A program made the translations under genes and the position numbers. The notes beneath the pieces are model-generated. The model saw only the letters and a list, made by a program, of their open reading frames with translations. It made no database searches and was not told the DNA's origin. A DNA stretch of 64,000 nucleotides from Corynebacterium pelargi (GTDB lineage: Bacteria; Actinomycetota; Actinomycetes; Mycobacteriales; Mycobacteriaceae), in contig NZ_BMCX01000004.1 of NCBI RefSeq assembly GCF_014635485.1, positions 186,001-250,000 on the forward strand, written 5' to 3'. This document shows, piece after piece, positions 35,936 to 45,426 of this stretch. How positions within the stretch are numbered: the first letter of the stretch is position 1; the number at the start of each line of letters is the position of its first letter.

Positions 35936-37696
35936 GTGAAGATTTGCTGTGTGGAAGGGTGCGGCCAACTCGGAGCGTTTACTACTCGCACGCGGCCGAC
36001 GTGGTGTCTCGATCACCTCCATCAGTTTTACTCTCAGGGTGGTCTTACCTTGCTTGAAGAATTCACCAAGGCATCTGCCTACTTGCTGACTCGGTGTTTG
36101 CGTTGCGGTTTTGAGGGGCACTACCGCTTCGATTATGTTCTTGACCGGTTGCAAGCCGGTGAACTTGTTTGCCGGGCTTGTTACTGGCGTGCGTGGGCGA
36201 AGGGAGCCCGCGCCATGTCGGGCTGTTTCGATCAGCCCGTGGAGATATCTTCCGTCAAGAAGAACGCCGAGGCTCATGGCTACACATATCTGGGGCCACT
36301 GACGAATCCCAGCTTGGAGGATGATCCTCACGCCACGCGCTGCAATTTCTGCGGCAGGATCGAAGCGCAACGCAATGGGGATATTGGTTGGCGTTGTCCC
36401 TGTCGACGGAACCCGAAGTCCGCAACTGCAGGAACCAAGAAGGCCCGAGGCGCTAACCTCCTCAAAAACTCCAGCAACAGAGCTGTCGAATGGTGGGATC
36501 ACGACCGCAATCCGGAATCCCTCTGGGACACAGCTACTTTAAAAGCGCGCCGAGAAGCATGGTGGACCTGCTCTGAAGGGCATTCGTTCAGGGCTCGCAT
36601 CCTAGATGTCACGAATGACTATTTCTTCTGCCCTGAGTGTCAGGAGATTCGACGGGTTGCCTGGGAAGAGAAAAGAGCTTCTTTTGCAGGTAAGAATATC
36701 GCTGATGTACCCGAGCTGCTGGCCGCTTGGGACGACGACCTCCCTCCTGAGAGTGTTCGAGTCGACGAGAGTCACTGGGGATCGGGTTATAGATTCCGGT
36801 GTCCTGCTGGTCACCGAAACACGCGCCAACCTCTCAGCTATCTGTTTGGGGGCTGTTCTGCTTGTAAGGCAATTAAGACCGGGAAAGCTAATGCGGATGC
36901 TGCGGCAGCTAATCCCTCCGCGAGCAGGTTGACACCAGAGATCGGCAGCCAGTGGCATCCCACCAAAAATGGCAATTTGCGCCTTGCAGACGTCTCTCCC
37001 GAGTCTCGTCGCGTTGTCTGGTGGCGAGACCCTGTCTGCGGACATGAGTTCCAAGCCACTCCCCGAGAACGTGATAAATATGAGCGGTATCGCTGCCCTG
37101 TGTGCCATACCATCCTTGATTCCCTGGCATACCATTACCCAGAGGTTGCCGATGAATGGTCGCCAGATAATCCGCTCTCGCCGTGGGAAATCCGTCCGAA
37201 CACCGCTCAGTTAGCTGAGCCGCCCCTTTGGGCGTGCAAAAACGATCCGGCTCACAGGTGGCGGGCTATGCCAGCAGCGCGAGTCAATGGGTCGCAATGC
37301 CCGGAGTGCATCGAAACAGGAAAATCACAGATCGAGGCCGAGTACCATTCGGCAGCCCTTGCGCACTGGGGAAACGCGAAATCTGGTTCCCGCATTCATT
37401 CTGCAAAGTTCCAGGCTCACTCTTCCTGGACTGTTGATATTTGCGTGGATCTTCCATCCGGAAAACAGCTCGCCATCGAATATGACGGCTCGTACTGGCA
37501 TCGGGCCAAGGCGGACGTTGATCGCGTCAAGAGCTTAGATCTCCTGGCATACGGGTTCATTGTTGTTCGACTCCGTGAAGCACCACTCCCTTCGCTGAAC
37601 ATCGCAGACCCGAACTATCGGGAGATCACCGTATGCCCCGGCGCTCAAGACCCTGTACACGATGTCGCAGTTATTGCTGAGACGATCACTTCTTGA
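35936..37696 (+). CDS. Multi-zinc-ribbon protein with Vsr-like nuclease domain
   Basis: This 586-residue protein has a string of zinc-ribbon/treble-clef units. Ligand pairs are visible at C54/C57-C79/C82, C136/C139-C154/C156, C212/H216-C232/C235, C289/H293-C307/C310, C368/H370-C387/C390 and C434/H440-C455/C458, plus a Cys/His knot at residues 4-27. The C-terminal 120 residues look like a Vsr/PD-(D/E)XK nuclease: VDICVDLPSGK (Asp501), then LAIEYDGSYWH (Glu515, Asp517, His522) and GFIVVRLRE. It is intact and lies inside the broken type ISP gene, among phage debris. A defence or homing nuclease role is inference. The start is a GTG with ATGAGG upstream. Confidence 0.7.
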   Translation: MKICCVEGCGQLGAFTTRTRPTWCLDHLHQFYSQGGLTLLEEFTKASAYLLTRCLRCGFEGHYRFDYVLDRLQAGELVCRACYWRAWAKGARAMSGCFDQPVEISSVKKNAEAHGYTYLGPLTNPSLEDDPHATRCNFCGRIEAQRNGDIGWRCPCRRNPKSATAGTKKARGANLLKNSSNRAVEWWDHDRNPESLWDTATLKARREAWWTCSEGHSFRARILDVTNDYFFCPECQEIRRVAWEEKRASFAGKNIADVPELLAAWDDDLPPESVRVDESHWGSGYRFRCPAGHRNTRQPLSYLFGGCSACKAIKTGKANADAAAANPSASRLTPEIGSQWHPTKNGNLRLADVSPESRRVVWWRDPVCGHEFQATPRERDKYERYRCPVCHTILDSLAYHYPEVADEWSPDNPLSPWEIRPNTAQLAEPPLWACKNDPAHRWRAMPAARVNGSQCPECIETGKSQIEAEYHSAALAHWGNAKSGSRIHSAKFQAHSSWTVDICVDLPSGKQLAIEYDGSYWHRAKADVDRVKSLDLLAYGFIVVRLREAPLPSLNIADPNYREITVCPGAQDPVHDVAVIAETITS

Positions 37697-37808
37697 GCGG
37701 GATCGCCTGCGACCTTCCATCCCTGAACGTGAACGCGATGGTGGAGTCGACGCTGACTTCGGCGTGGTCGACGAGGGTGTGCCATAGGTATGGGGTGAAT
37801 TCGATGCT
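37686..37808 (-). pseudogene. C-terminal fragment of a large serine recombinase
   Basis: The last 40 codons of this frame read FTPYLWHTLVDHAEVS and IAFTFRDGRSQAIPL. This matches the end of large serine recombinases, where FxxxLWxxLVDxVTV and FxFKDG are typical. No catalytic domain is present nearby. It is a scrap of an integrase or transposon resolvase. Confidence 0.5.
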
Positions 37809-37895
37809 TGAGGGGTCGGGGTGCGATTTGTTCCTTGTAGTAGCGGTAGGCGGCTTGCCGGTTCTCTCGGTCGCTGATCTGGTCGAGGAGCTGGT

Positions 37896-38054
37896 GGTGA
37901 GTTCTTTGACGACGTGCTGAAACTTGGGCTCGTTCTCCTCCCGCATCCCGTTCTCGTAGGCCATCCATGCGGTCGCCGGCGAATAGCAGATCCGGCCCGC
38001 GTACTCGCCAACCAGGTTCGTCGCCTGGCCGACGTCGGTGAAGTCCTCCGGCTT
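37896..38054 (-). pseudogene. Phage primase-like fragment
   Basis: About 53 codons read DVGQATNLVGEYAGRICYSP and ATAWMAYENG. This resembles the start of the phage/plasmid primase D5-type domain (DxGxAxxLxxxYGxxxxYxxxxxWxxYDG). It directly follows the antirepressor remnant on the same strand, as in prophage early regions. The frame is lost on both sides. Confidence 0.5.
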
Positions 38055-38056
38055 CA

Positions 38057-38764
38057 AGCTCGATCACCGGCAGCAGGCCACGCGTGTTCTACAACAGGTC
38101 ATAGATGAACAGCCAGCCCTTCTGCGTCCAGTACATGTGGGTGCGGGTCTTGCCCTTGTCGTACTCGTGCGTCTTGGGCTGGGTGTAGGCCTGCTCAACG
38201 AAGCAGGTCTAGAAGAACCAGCGGCCGGACTGGTGAAACTGCACCTGCTCCTCGCGCAGAATCTGGTTGAGTTTTCTTCGCAGGAAGCCCGTAGTCCTTG
38301 GCGATCTCGGTGGTGGTGATCAGCGACGGCGGTGCCACCTCCAACACTGCCTGTTCAGCGGAGAGCCTCTTGGTCCGCTCAGCGCAGGGTGGCGATCGCC
38401 CGCTCAAGGAACTCGTCATCATTGAGCAGCTCGTCGATGGCGTACATGCCGTGGCGGCGGATGGACGGGAGGACGTCGTCGAGCACCCACGCCTCGAACT
38501 GCTCGGCGGCGGGTAGCTTGAAGGAGACAATCAGCCGGTACAGGTCGCCCTCGCTGATGAACCTGACCTGCTGGATGTCACCAGACGCCTCAAGGGGGTA
38601 TTGATTAACGGGCCCTTGCAGTGACGCGCCAGGGCATCATTCGTGTTGGCGTAGCCGAGGGCGGTCGCCACGGCCCGGCCGCAGAACAGGATCTGCCCGC
38701 CGGAGGTGATGGTTCGGATCGTGCCGAACTCGTGATTGGTGAACGCTTGTAGCGCTGTAGCCAT
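38057..38764 (-). pseudogene. BRO/KilAC phage antirepressor remnant
   Basis: Read across three frames the gene begins MATALQAFTNHEFGTIRTI and GRAVATALGYANTNDAL (BRO-N domain). It continues GDIQQVRFISEGDLYRLIVS and FEAWVLDDVLPSIRRHGMYA. It ends with the KilAC domain (LITTTEIAKDYGLPAKK, QVQFHQSGRWFF, THMYWTQKGWLFIYDLL). Frame shifts lie near 38600, 38385 and 38270, and TAG codons follow GRWFF and FIYDLL. All parts are in order, so this is a decayed full-length gene. Confidence 0.72.
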
Positions 38765-38968
38765 GACCAGCTGCTTTTCTAAGAGCCGGGTAGACAAATC
38801 GCGGGCGCGGGATGCGCCAGGCTCTCACCTGGCAGGCATGGCAGGCACCGAAACCGGACACGGTGTGAGGAAGACTCTCGCTCATACGCCCCCGAGGGCC
38901 GGCGAATCCGGACGGGTCAGAGGGCACACTAATGTGTGAACGTACCGATGGCTCCGTGCCCCGTGCCA

Positions 38969-39060
38969 TTGCTTCGGCGTCATCAACGAGGTAGCATTGT
39001 AGTCAACATGACCGGTTCCGCTGCCCGCCTCGGTGGGAGTCCAGGGCCGGTCTTCGTTTT
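38969..39060 (+). ncRNA. Possible small RNA upstream of the Abi gene
   Basis: A weak promoter (TTGCTT at 38969, 17-base spacer, TAGCAT) would start RNA near 39000. The next 60 bases form a hairpin closed by GACCGG (39010-39015) and CCGGTC (39047-39052), with an inner CCCGC/GTGGG stem, followed by TTCGTTTTT. This looks like a short terminated RNA just before the Abi start. AbiF-type HEPN toxins are reported to be controlled by adjacent RNAs. The bases 38798-38968 show nothing I can support. Confidence 0.35.
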
Positions 39061-39075
39061 TCGTATCAAACAGGG

Positions 39076-39999
39076 GTGCGCGTGGAGCAGGTGAAGCAGT
39101 TCAAGACCTACGGTGAACAGGTCGAATTGCTTCGTCAGCGCGGGATGCTAGTGAATGATCCCAAGCATGCCGAGATGCTGCTGGCTCGATTGAACTACTA
39201 CCGCTTGTCCGGATACTGGTACCCGATGCGCCGTTTCTCCCAAGACGACGGCACCGCCCAAGATGAATTCGTTGACGGAGCATCGTTTGACTTGGTGGTA
39301 GCTCTCTACGGGTTTGACGAACAATTGCGCCACAGCGTGTTCTTCGAGCTTGATCGCGTGGAGTTGGCTATTCGGACCAAGCTCGGTCACGAACTGGGCC
39401 GCCTTGACCCGCTGATCTATTTGGATCCGCAACGTTTGAACGCCCGGGCACGGCAGCAGAACAAAGACGGGCGTAGCGTGCATGAGGTGTGGCTGAGAAA
39501 GTACCAGTCGGCATTGAAAGCGTCGAAGGAGGACTTCGTCGCCCACCACAAATCAAAATATGGCGGGACTCTACCCATCTGGGCGGCCGTCGAAATCATG
39601 GATTGGGGAATGCTGTCATACCTGTACGGCATGTCGCCCAATATCGTGCGCAAACGGATTGCCCAACCCTGCGACCTAACTGGTCCTCAGTTCGAATCGT
39701 GGCTGAAATCCTTGAATATTCTGCGCAACTACGCAGCTCATCATGCAAGGATGTTCAACCGTGTTTACGACATCAAACCGAAACTGAACAATGACGTCAG
39801 GCTGGCTCCGGTAGCTGAAGGAATGAATCGCGTGTTCGGGCAGCTCTCCCTTATCCAATACTTGCACCGCCAACTGGACTTGTCTCCAGCCGACCGGCTA
39901 CCGACGCTGTTCGACACTTACCCGCACAACCCCATCGTGCCGTTTTCTCGCATAGGCGCACCTGACAACTGGCGCGAGTTGCCTCTTTGGCGTGTTTAA
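39076..39999 (+). CDS. Abi family protein (AbiD/F-like HEPN RNase)
   Basis: This 307-residue protein belongs to the Abi_2 (AbiD/AbiF) family of phage abortive-infection proteins. The N-terminal family signature is LARLNYYRLSGYWYPMRRF (about residues 36-54). The HEPN-type catalytic motif RxxxxH is seen in ILRNYAAHHARMFN with Arg217 and His222. HEPN proteins of this kind cut RNA and arrest the cell. The frame is intact although both neighbours are decayed phage genes. The start is a GTG at 39076 or possibly 39082; no clear ribosome-binding site. The stop overlaps the end of the convergent polymerase pseudogene. Confidence 0.85.
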   Translation: MRVEQVKQFKTYGEQVELLRQRGMLVNDPKHAEMLLARLNYYRLSGYWYPMRRFSQDDGTAQDEFVDGASFDLVVALYGFDEQLRHSVFFELDRVELAIRTKLGHELGRLDPLIYLDPQRLNARARQQNKDGRSVHEVWLRKYQSALKASKEDFVAHHKSKYGGTLPIWAAVEIMDWGMLSYLYGMSPNIVRKRIAQPCDLTGPQFESWLKSLNILRNYAAHHARMFNRVYDIKPKLNNDVRLAPVAEGMNRVFGQLSLIQYLHRQLDLSPADRLPTLFDTYPHNPIVPFSRIGAPDNWRELPLWRV

Positions 40000-41658
40000 T
40001 CCTTGCGGTAGTAGTCGCATTCGTAGCCGTCGGCGTCGAGTGGGAGTCCTGCTGCCCAGTCGGGTGGGGTCATCATGAGCTGGCAGGCATCGGCGACGGT
40101 GAAGTCGGAGTTTTCGGGTTCGTCGATGACGATTTCGTCTTGGACGTGCATGACAATCGTGTGCCCAGCCTGAGCGGCGGGTGTCATGGCGCGGACAAGA
40201 AGGTCACGAGCGACTGCTTGGACGATGTTCTCGACGAGCGTGTCGCCGTAGGTTTCCAGCCGCCCCCATTTGCGTCGGGTCGTGACACCGCTGTAGATGA
40301 TGGGGTGCCGCCCCTCCGGTTCTCGCCCAGCTTGGGCTTCACTTAGGCCAGCCGTCTGTCTGACGTCGGTGTGATGAACAGGATGCCGGACTCGGCGGTG
40401 AAGCCGAGGTTGCGGGGCTGAACAGCCTGGCGGGTGGTGATGGTGTCGAGTGGGGTCTGCTTGACGTTCGCCCAGAGTTGCACGATGTTAGGGTTCGCCG
40501 CCCGCCAGGCGTCGACGATGGGTTTGAGTTCGTGCTCGGCCAGCCCCATCCGTAGGGCACCAATCGCCTTGAGCGCTCCGACGGAGCCGTTGTAACCGCA
40601 GGCCAGTGTGGCGATCTTCCGCTTCTGGCGCAGCTCAGTGTTGATGCCGTGTTTTTCGACAGGGACGGACGCCGAACATGCGCGACGCGGTCTCGCAGTA
40701 GAGGTCTTTGCCGTCGCGGAAGGCTTGGAGGGTGGATGTTTCTCCGGCGAGCCAGGCGATGACACGGGCTTCAATCGCGGAGTAGTCGGCGACGATGAAT
40801 CGACATCCGGCGCTGGGGATGAACGCGGCACGGATCAACTGGCTCAAGGTGTCGAACACCGAGTCGTAAAGCAGTTAAAGGGCGGCGAAGGTTGCCTTGT
40901 CGGGTGAGGGTTCGGGGGCATCGAGGTCAGGCAGGTAGTTTCGGGGCAGGTTTTGGACTTGGACGAGGCGTCCGGCGAACCTGCCGGTGCGTCCCCGCTC
41001 CATAGAACTGGATGAGGCCGCGTGCCCTACCGTCCGCACCTGCGAGTTTATACACCGCCTGGTGCTTCTTCACCGAGGATTTCGCCAGGTCACCGCGCAG
41101 CTCCAGGACTTCCTCGATCTTGCCCGTGGCGGAGTCGAGGGCTGCTTCGACATCGGTCTTCGCAAGGGAATCGATGTGGCAGCCGTGGGTGGTGAGCCAT
41201 TCCTTTAACTGGATCGGTGAGTTCGGGTTCTCCAACCCGGTCAACTCCCGCGCCCGTGCAAACGTCACGCTACGGTTCTGGTCGTCGAGAGCGACGGCAG
41301 CATCTGCGAGGGTCTGGTCGAGCAGGATTCCCGTGTCGTTGATGTTCTGATCCAGGGCGTAGGCGGCCCACTCGGCGTCAGGCATCGGACACAGCGAGAG
41401 TCGGTCGTGGATCGCGAGCTCAAGCTCGACAACGCGCCGGCTGTACTCGACGAACTGTGACCTACCATCTGGGTGGCTGCCGGGGAGATTCGTGGTGCCG
41501 TCACCATTCAACACGGAGGATGTGGCTGGCGTGTAGAACTGTTTGATCCGCTGCTTACCCGCCGTGCCCTTCTGAACGTCGAGGTTAAGAGCCACCCCAC
41601 CGCATCCAGGCTCATCGGCAGACCGAGGTAAGCCGACCACACCATCGTGCAACGCCAT
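39996..41658 (-). pseudogene. Phage family A DNA polymerase remnant
   Basis: Pieces in different frames, all in order on the minus strand, rebuild a phage-type DNA polymerase I. Motif A is IVADYSAIEARVIAWLAG (40.8 kb). Motif B is KIATLACGYNGSVGALKAIG (40.6 kb). Motif C is VMHVQDEIVIDEP (40.1 kb), where HVHDE is usual. The longest open piece, at 40927-41658, is the part before motif A. Frame shifts or stops occur near 40190-40340, 40675 and 40870, and the N-terminal third is missing. It is not functional. Confidence 0.8.
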
Positions 41659-41686
41659 TGGCTCGGGTCAAGAAACCCGAGTGTCA

Positions 41687-43085
41687 ACAGCTCGGAAAAA
41701 GCTCAATATTGTCAACCACGCTTCAATGAAGTCGATGACGGGGGAATCGATTGAACCCAATATCTATGGAGACTGGTTGAATCAGCGCTCGGAGGAGTTC
41801 GAGACCTGACCGGTGTTGGGTGATAAGAAAACTCGCAGTTGAAGAAGTTTTTTTATGGCTACTCGATGGGATTAAGGACAAACCGCGCTTCCTAGCTTTA
41901 TGCGTTTGCTAAACCGGCGGTAATCAATAACGTTGTTAGGCTGGTTAAGGCGTATTCTGAGGCAGTTGCCGCGCTCCGCTCTGACGAGAAGCCCCAAGAG
42001 CTGTTTACGCGTTTGCCTGAACTTGTTGATCCGAAAGAAATTAAGTGGTCATCTAGTTTGACCAATTATTTAACCCGACGTGTCCAGATCGTGCCGAATA
42101 GAGGACAAATCGTTCAGTCAATTTATCGACCATTTTGTCGACAGTGCGTGTACTTCGATGAACATTTGAAGCATCGCCTAGCTCAACTTCTCACTATGTT
42201 CCCGCCGCCGGAGCACGACAACATCGGGTTTCACATTGTGAATCCGGGAAGCGCTAAACCATTCTCGGCGGTGGCCGTCAAGATGACTCCTGACCTCGTA
42301 GCTTGGATTTCTAACGCTGGGCAGTTCTTCCCATGGTGGACGTGGAAATGCGTTGAGGTTGCCGACGGTGTGTTGGATTTGAATTTGGGGCGGACGGTGT
42401 CCACTGGCCAAAAAGGGCAGGATGGAGAAACCCGTTCTCGTTACCGGCACGTGGACAACGTTGCCGACGAGATTCTTTCCAAGTATCGTGCGGCGCTCGG
42501 GGATGTGACGAAGGACGACATTTTCCATTTCGTGTACGGGCAGTTGCATGACACTGCGTATCGCGCGAAGTACGCGGCTGATCTGAAGAAGATGCTGCCG
42601 CACATCGAGACGCCTATCTCACGGGAGTGGTTCGACATGGTGGTGGCGGCTGGCAGTGAACTCACGGCTCTACACGTCGAATACGAGGATGTGGAGGCGT
42701 ACCCGCTGGACGTGCAGATCAAGCAGGGCTGCTCTGAAGATGATCGCGAGATGTGGCATTTGACGAAGGTGAAGTGGGCTAAGTGCAAAGGTCCCGAGAC
42801 CGGCAAGAGTGTTAATGATGTGACGAAGACTTTCTACAACACGAAGTTGACGATCACTGGGTTCCCGGAGGATTCGGAAGACTACCTGTTGGGTTCAGGT
42901 TCAGTACCGGCTTGGATTATCGACCTCTATCAAGTGAAGAAGGACAAGGCATCGGGTATCGTTAGGGACCCTAATGATTGGGGGCAGACGAGGTGTATAA
43001 TCCCCGTTACATTGTGGATGTGATTGGGAAGGTCACCCGTGTTGCTGTGGAGACTGTGCGGATCGTACAGATGCTGCAAATGCAT
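41687..43085 (+). pseudogene. C-terminal remnant of a type ISP restriction-modification gene
   Basis: The frame starts near ARKKLNIVNHASM and reads EPNIYGDWLNQRSEEFET, as in the region after the methyltransferase of LlaGI-type enzymes. It contains a TGA after EFET, a frame change near 41860, and a TAG in AS-stop-LYAFAKP where family members have Trp. From 42013 a 336-codon open stretch covers the target-recognition part (SIYRPFCRQCVYFDEHL, KDDIFHFVYGQLHDTAYR, DLKKMLPHIETP). A final shift near 42990 leads to NPRYIVDVIGKVTRVAVETV. With the piece at 34436-35883 it forms one gene on the same strand, lacking the methyltransferase core. Confidence 0.78.
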
Positions 43086-43237
43086 GCCGTTGGTGGAATG
43101 ATTGCGCTTCGACTGCGTAAAATTTGCAGCCTCTCGCCAACACGAGTTGCGATTTTGAGCAGGATTTGTCTCGTCCGGGATCCTTGCTTAGTTGCTAAAC
43201 TCTTGTAGATTACTGCAGGTGAGGGTCCGTTTTTAGG

Positions 43238-43345
43238 TCAACTCGAAACTAGAGTGTCCGAGGGTTCGGATGATTGCAGTCTAGCGGCAAATTCCGCCGG
43301 GGTGAGATACCCCAGGGGAGAATGACTGTGAAAGCTGTTGTGTGG
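43238..43345 (-). mobile_element. IS3-family transposase 3' scrap
   Basis: The short frame includes HNSFHSHSPLGYLTPAEFAA, the usual C-terminal end of IS3-group transposases (HRPHSSLGYxTPxEF). No catalytic DDE part or inverted repeat was found. The rest of 43086-43635 holds no gene I can support. Confidence 0.6.
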
Positions 43346-43635
43346 CGGCGGGTGGCACGTCACTTGGAAAGAATCCTCGATGGTGCTGATAGCAAGGTGG
43401 GAGCTAGATCGTGGCATCTTTCCTGTGGGGCAAACATAATCTCGAAGGATTGTGTCAACAAGGATCAATTTTCACTAGCGGCATGGTGATGACCGTCTGC
43501 AGTATATGCTCGAAACCGCAATCGTGGGAATATGGCACCCGTAACCTAAACCGGCTGTTCAGTTTCTAACGAAAAGTGGCAGTAGAGCCTCCCGGCGATC
43601 CGTGAATCAGAAGAAAGCAGAACCTCATTGATCAC

Positions 43636-45426
43636 TCATCGTTGTTCAAACTCCATGAGGGTATGCCGAAGACCTGGTTCATCGAAAGATATCGAAATTA
43701 CGTTTTCTTGTCCAGCCCAATCGTTGAGATTTCTAATGGCATCATCGCTGAGCTCTTGCACAAACAGAAATGCAAGGTTGTGCTTGGCACGTGACGCGGC
43801 GACATAGAACAGGTTTCTTGAGTGTTGAAACGTACTGTTTTGGAGCTGTTCCGAGTTGTGGTCGGCAATCATTTTTGCGAAGTTATACTTTGACCAGCCA
43901 CGGCCGACAACAACAATTACATCGTCAAATTCTGCACCCTTGACAGCGTGTTGGGTTGAAAATAGGGATCCGTCCTCGAAATATTGGCGGAGTGCGCGTA
44001 TTTCGGCATATGGTACGGCTAAGAGTTTCTCATACTCGTCGAGACTTCTCGGCTTCTCAAATGTTTCGTCGGGTGTCAGCACCTGAAGTGACTCTGTCAG
44101 CTGGCGATGTCGATCGGCGACTTTTGTGGGAATCGCGAAAAAACTTTGTTGGCGTGAGAGCTCGAGTACATCTCCAACTGTTCCTGTAATGCTTTTGGAA
44201 TTGAGCGATTCGAAGAATTTAACCCAAAGTTGTTTGTCTTTTGGTGCTCTCAGGGTTGGCCCCTTGCTTCCGAGGATTCGGAACAGCTCTCCGAATTTGC
44301 GTTCGACAAAAGCTTGAATTGCAGGCTCTAGGGTGTCGACAAGGAATTCAATAACGGGATCTTCTTTGTGTGTGAAAGCGTCGTTGTAGTGAAAAATCTC
44401 TGGAAGGGAGGGGTACCCTAACTCGTTTGCGATCGCGCGGTGTGTGAGCATGAGCACTTTTAGATTCTTTGAGTCCTTTGCCCATACGCTAATTCGAGAG
44501 TCTTCCTGAACCCATCTAAGGCATGATTGGGTAGCTTCATGGGAGATTTGCCCCTTCCAAGACCTCGTTAGACGTTTGCCCGGCCATTCGTTCGTGTGAA
44601 AAATGGTTACAGTGCCACTTTCGGCGTTCGCTTTTGGAGCCTGCGGTAGCTCGGGTCGTAAATGGTTAAGGAAATCCACTACTGATTTGTCTGACCGGAA
44701 GTTAGCGTTCTTAGGGATGTATTCGAGCGAGGAATGCTTAATTGCGCCACAAGTCTTGTCGTAGATCTGTTGCCAGTGGTCGCCAAAGAACCCAACTATA
44801 GGTGTTATACGGTCACTGTCCCAGCCAGACAAAATCGCATCTGCAAGTCCAAGCGGAGTGTCTTGATATTCGTCAATAAAGATGACGGGGAACCTATCTG
44901 CAATTAGTGACCGAAACTTCTCATTACCGAAAAGCTGAATCGCAAGTTCGGGAATGTCGTCATGATGAAGTGTGATTCGATCTTGGTGTATTCCACGGAT
45001 ACCTAAGTCGTAGACTACCGGAAGTTCTTTGAAATCGGGCCGCTGCTCGTGAACCAGCTGCCAATTTTTCAATGATGGAAGTGCCGATGCTAGAGCCTTT
45101 TGGTAAGGGCTGATCATCTCCCAAAGGAACCCATGCAGAGTGTCGGCGAAGATGGTTGGATCTTCGTCAGTTCTTGCCTTGATTTCGTCTCGAGCCACTC
45201 TTGTATATGTCAGACAAGCCACTTTTTGGTCAGTGCGAGGTAGATAGTCGGCCTTGTTTTCCAAAATGTGCCGCAGTGCTTGGATCAGCGAGTATGTCTT
45301 GCCTGCTCCGGCTCCGGCTTCAAGTATAAAGTTTTTCCTATTCTTGAGAGCCGTGAAGAGGGCGTCAATTGTCTCCTCACTCATCAGTTCAGCGTTGTTT
45401 GCCAGGGATTTTTCTTTGTGCTTCAT
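43636..45426 (-). CDS. UvrD-like helicase of a Gabija-type defence pair (GajB-like)
   Basis: The 596-residue protein is an SF1 helicase/ATPase. Motif I is LEAGAGAGKTYSL near residue 40, Ia VACLTYTRVARDEIKAR, motif II FIDEYQDTPLG near 182, motif V GAEFDDVIVVVGRG and motif VI LFYVAASRAKHNL near 537. Its ATG overlaps the stop of the upstream OLD-type gene (ATGA), so the two are coupled. A class 2 OLD nuclease followed by a UvrD-like protein is the make-up of Gabija (GajA-GajB). It is longer than the best-known GajB (about 494 residues). The base composition is clearly lower in GC than the core genes. Confidence 0.8.
   Translation of the reverse strand: MKHKEKSLANNAELMSEETIDALFTALKNRKNFILEAGAGAGKTYSLIQALRHILENKADYLPRTDQKVACLTYTRVARDEIKARTDEDPTIFADTLHGFLWEMISPYQKALASALPSLKNWQLVHEQRPDFKELPVVYDLGIRGIHQDRITLHHDDIPELAIQLFGNEKFRSLIADRFPVIFIDEYQDTPLGLADAILSGWDSDRITPIVGFFGDHWQQIYDKTCGAIKHSSLEYIPKNANFRSDKSVVDFLNHLRPELPQAPKANAESGTVTIFHTNEWPGKRLTRSWKGQISHEATQSCLRWVQEDSRISVWAKDSKNLKVLMLTHRAIANELGYPSLPEIFHYNDAFTHKEDPVIEFLVDTLEPAIQAFVERKFGELFRILGSKGPTLRAPKDKQLWVKFFESLNSKSITGTVGDVLELSRQQSFFAIPTKVADRHRQLTESLQVLTPDETFEKPRSLDEYEKLLAVPYAEIRALRQYFEDGSLFSTQHAVKGAEFDDVIVVVGRGWSKYNFAKMIADHNSEQLQNSTFQHSRNLFYVAASRAKHNLAFLFVQELSDDAIRNLNDWAGQENVISISFDEPGLRHTLMEFEQR

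Noticed and set aside
43274..43489. 71-codon plus-strand frame near the IS3 scrap
   Set aside because: It runs antisense through the transposase remnant and has no protein-like features.
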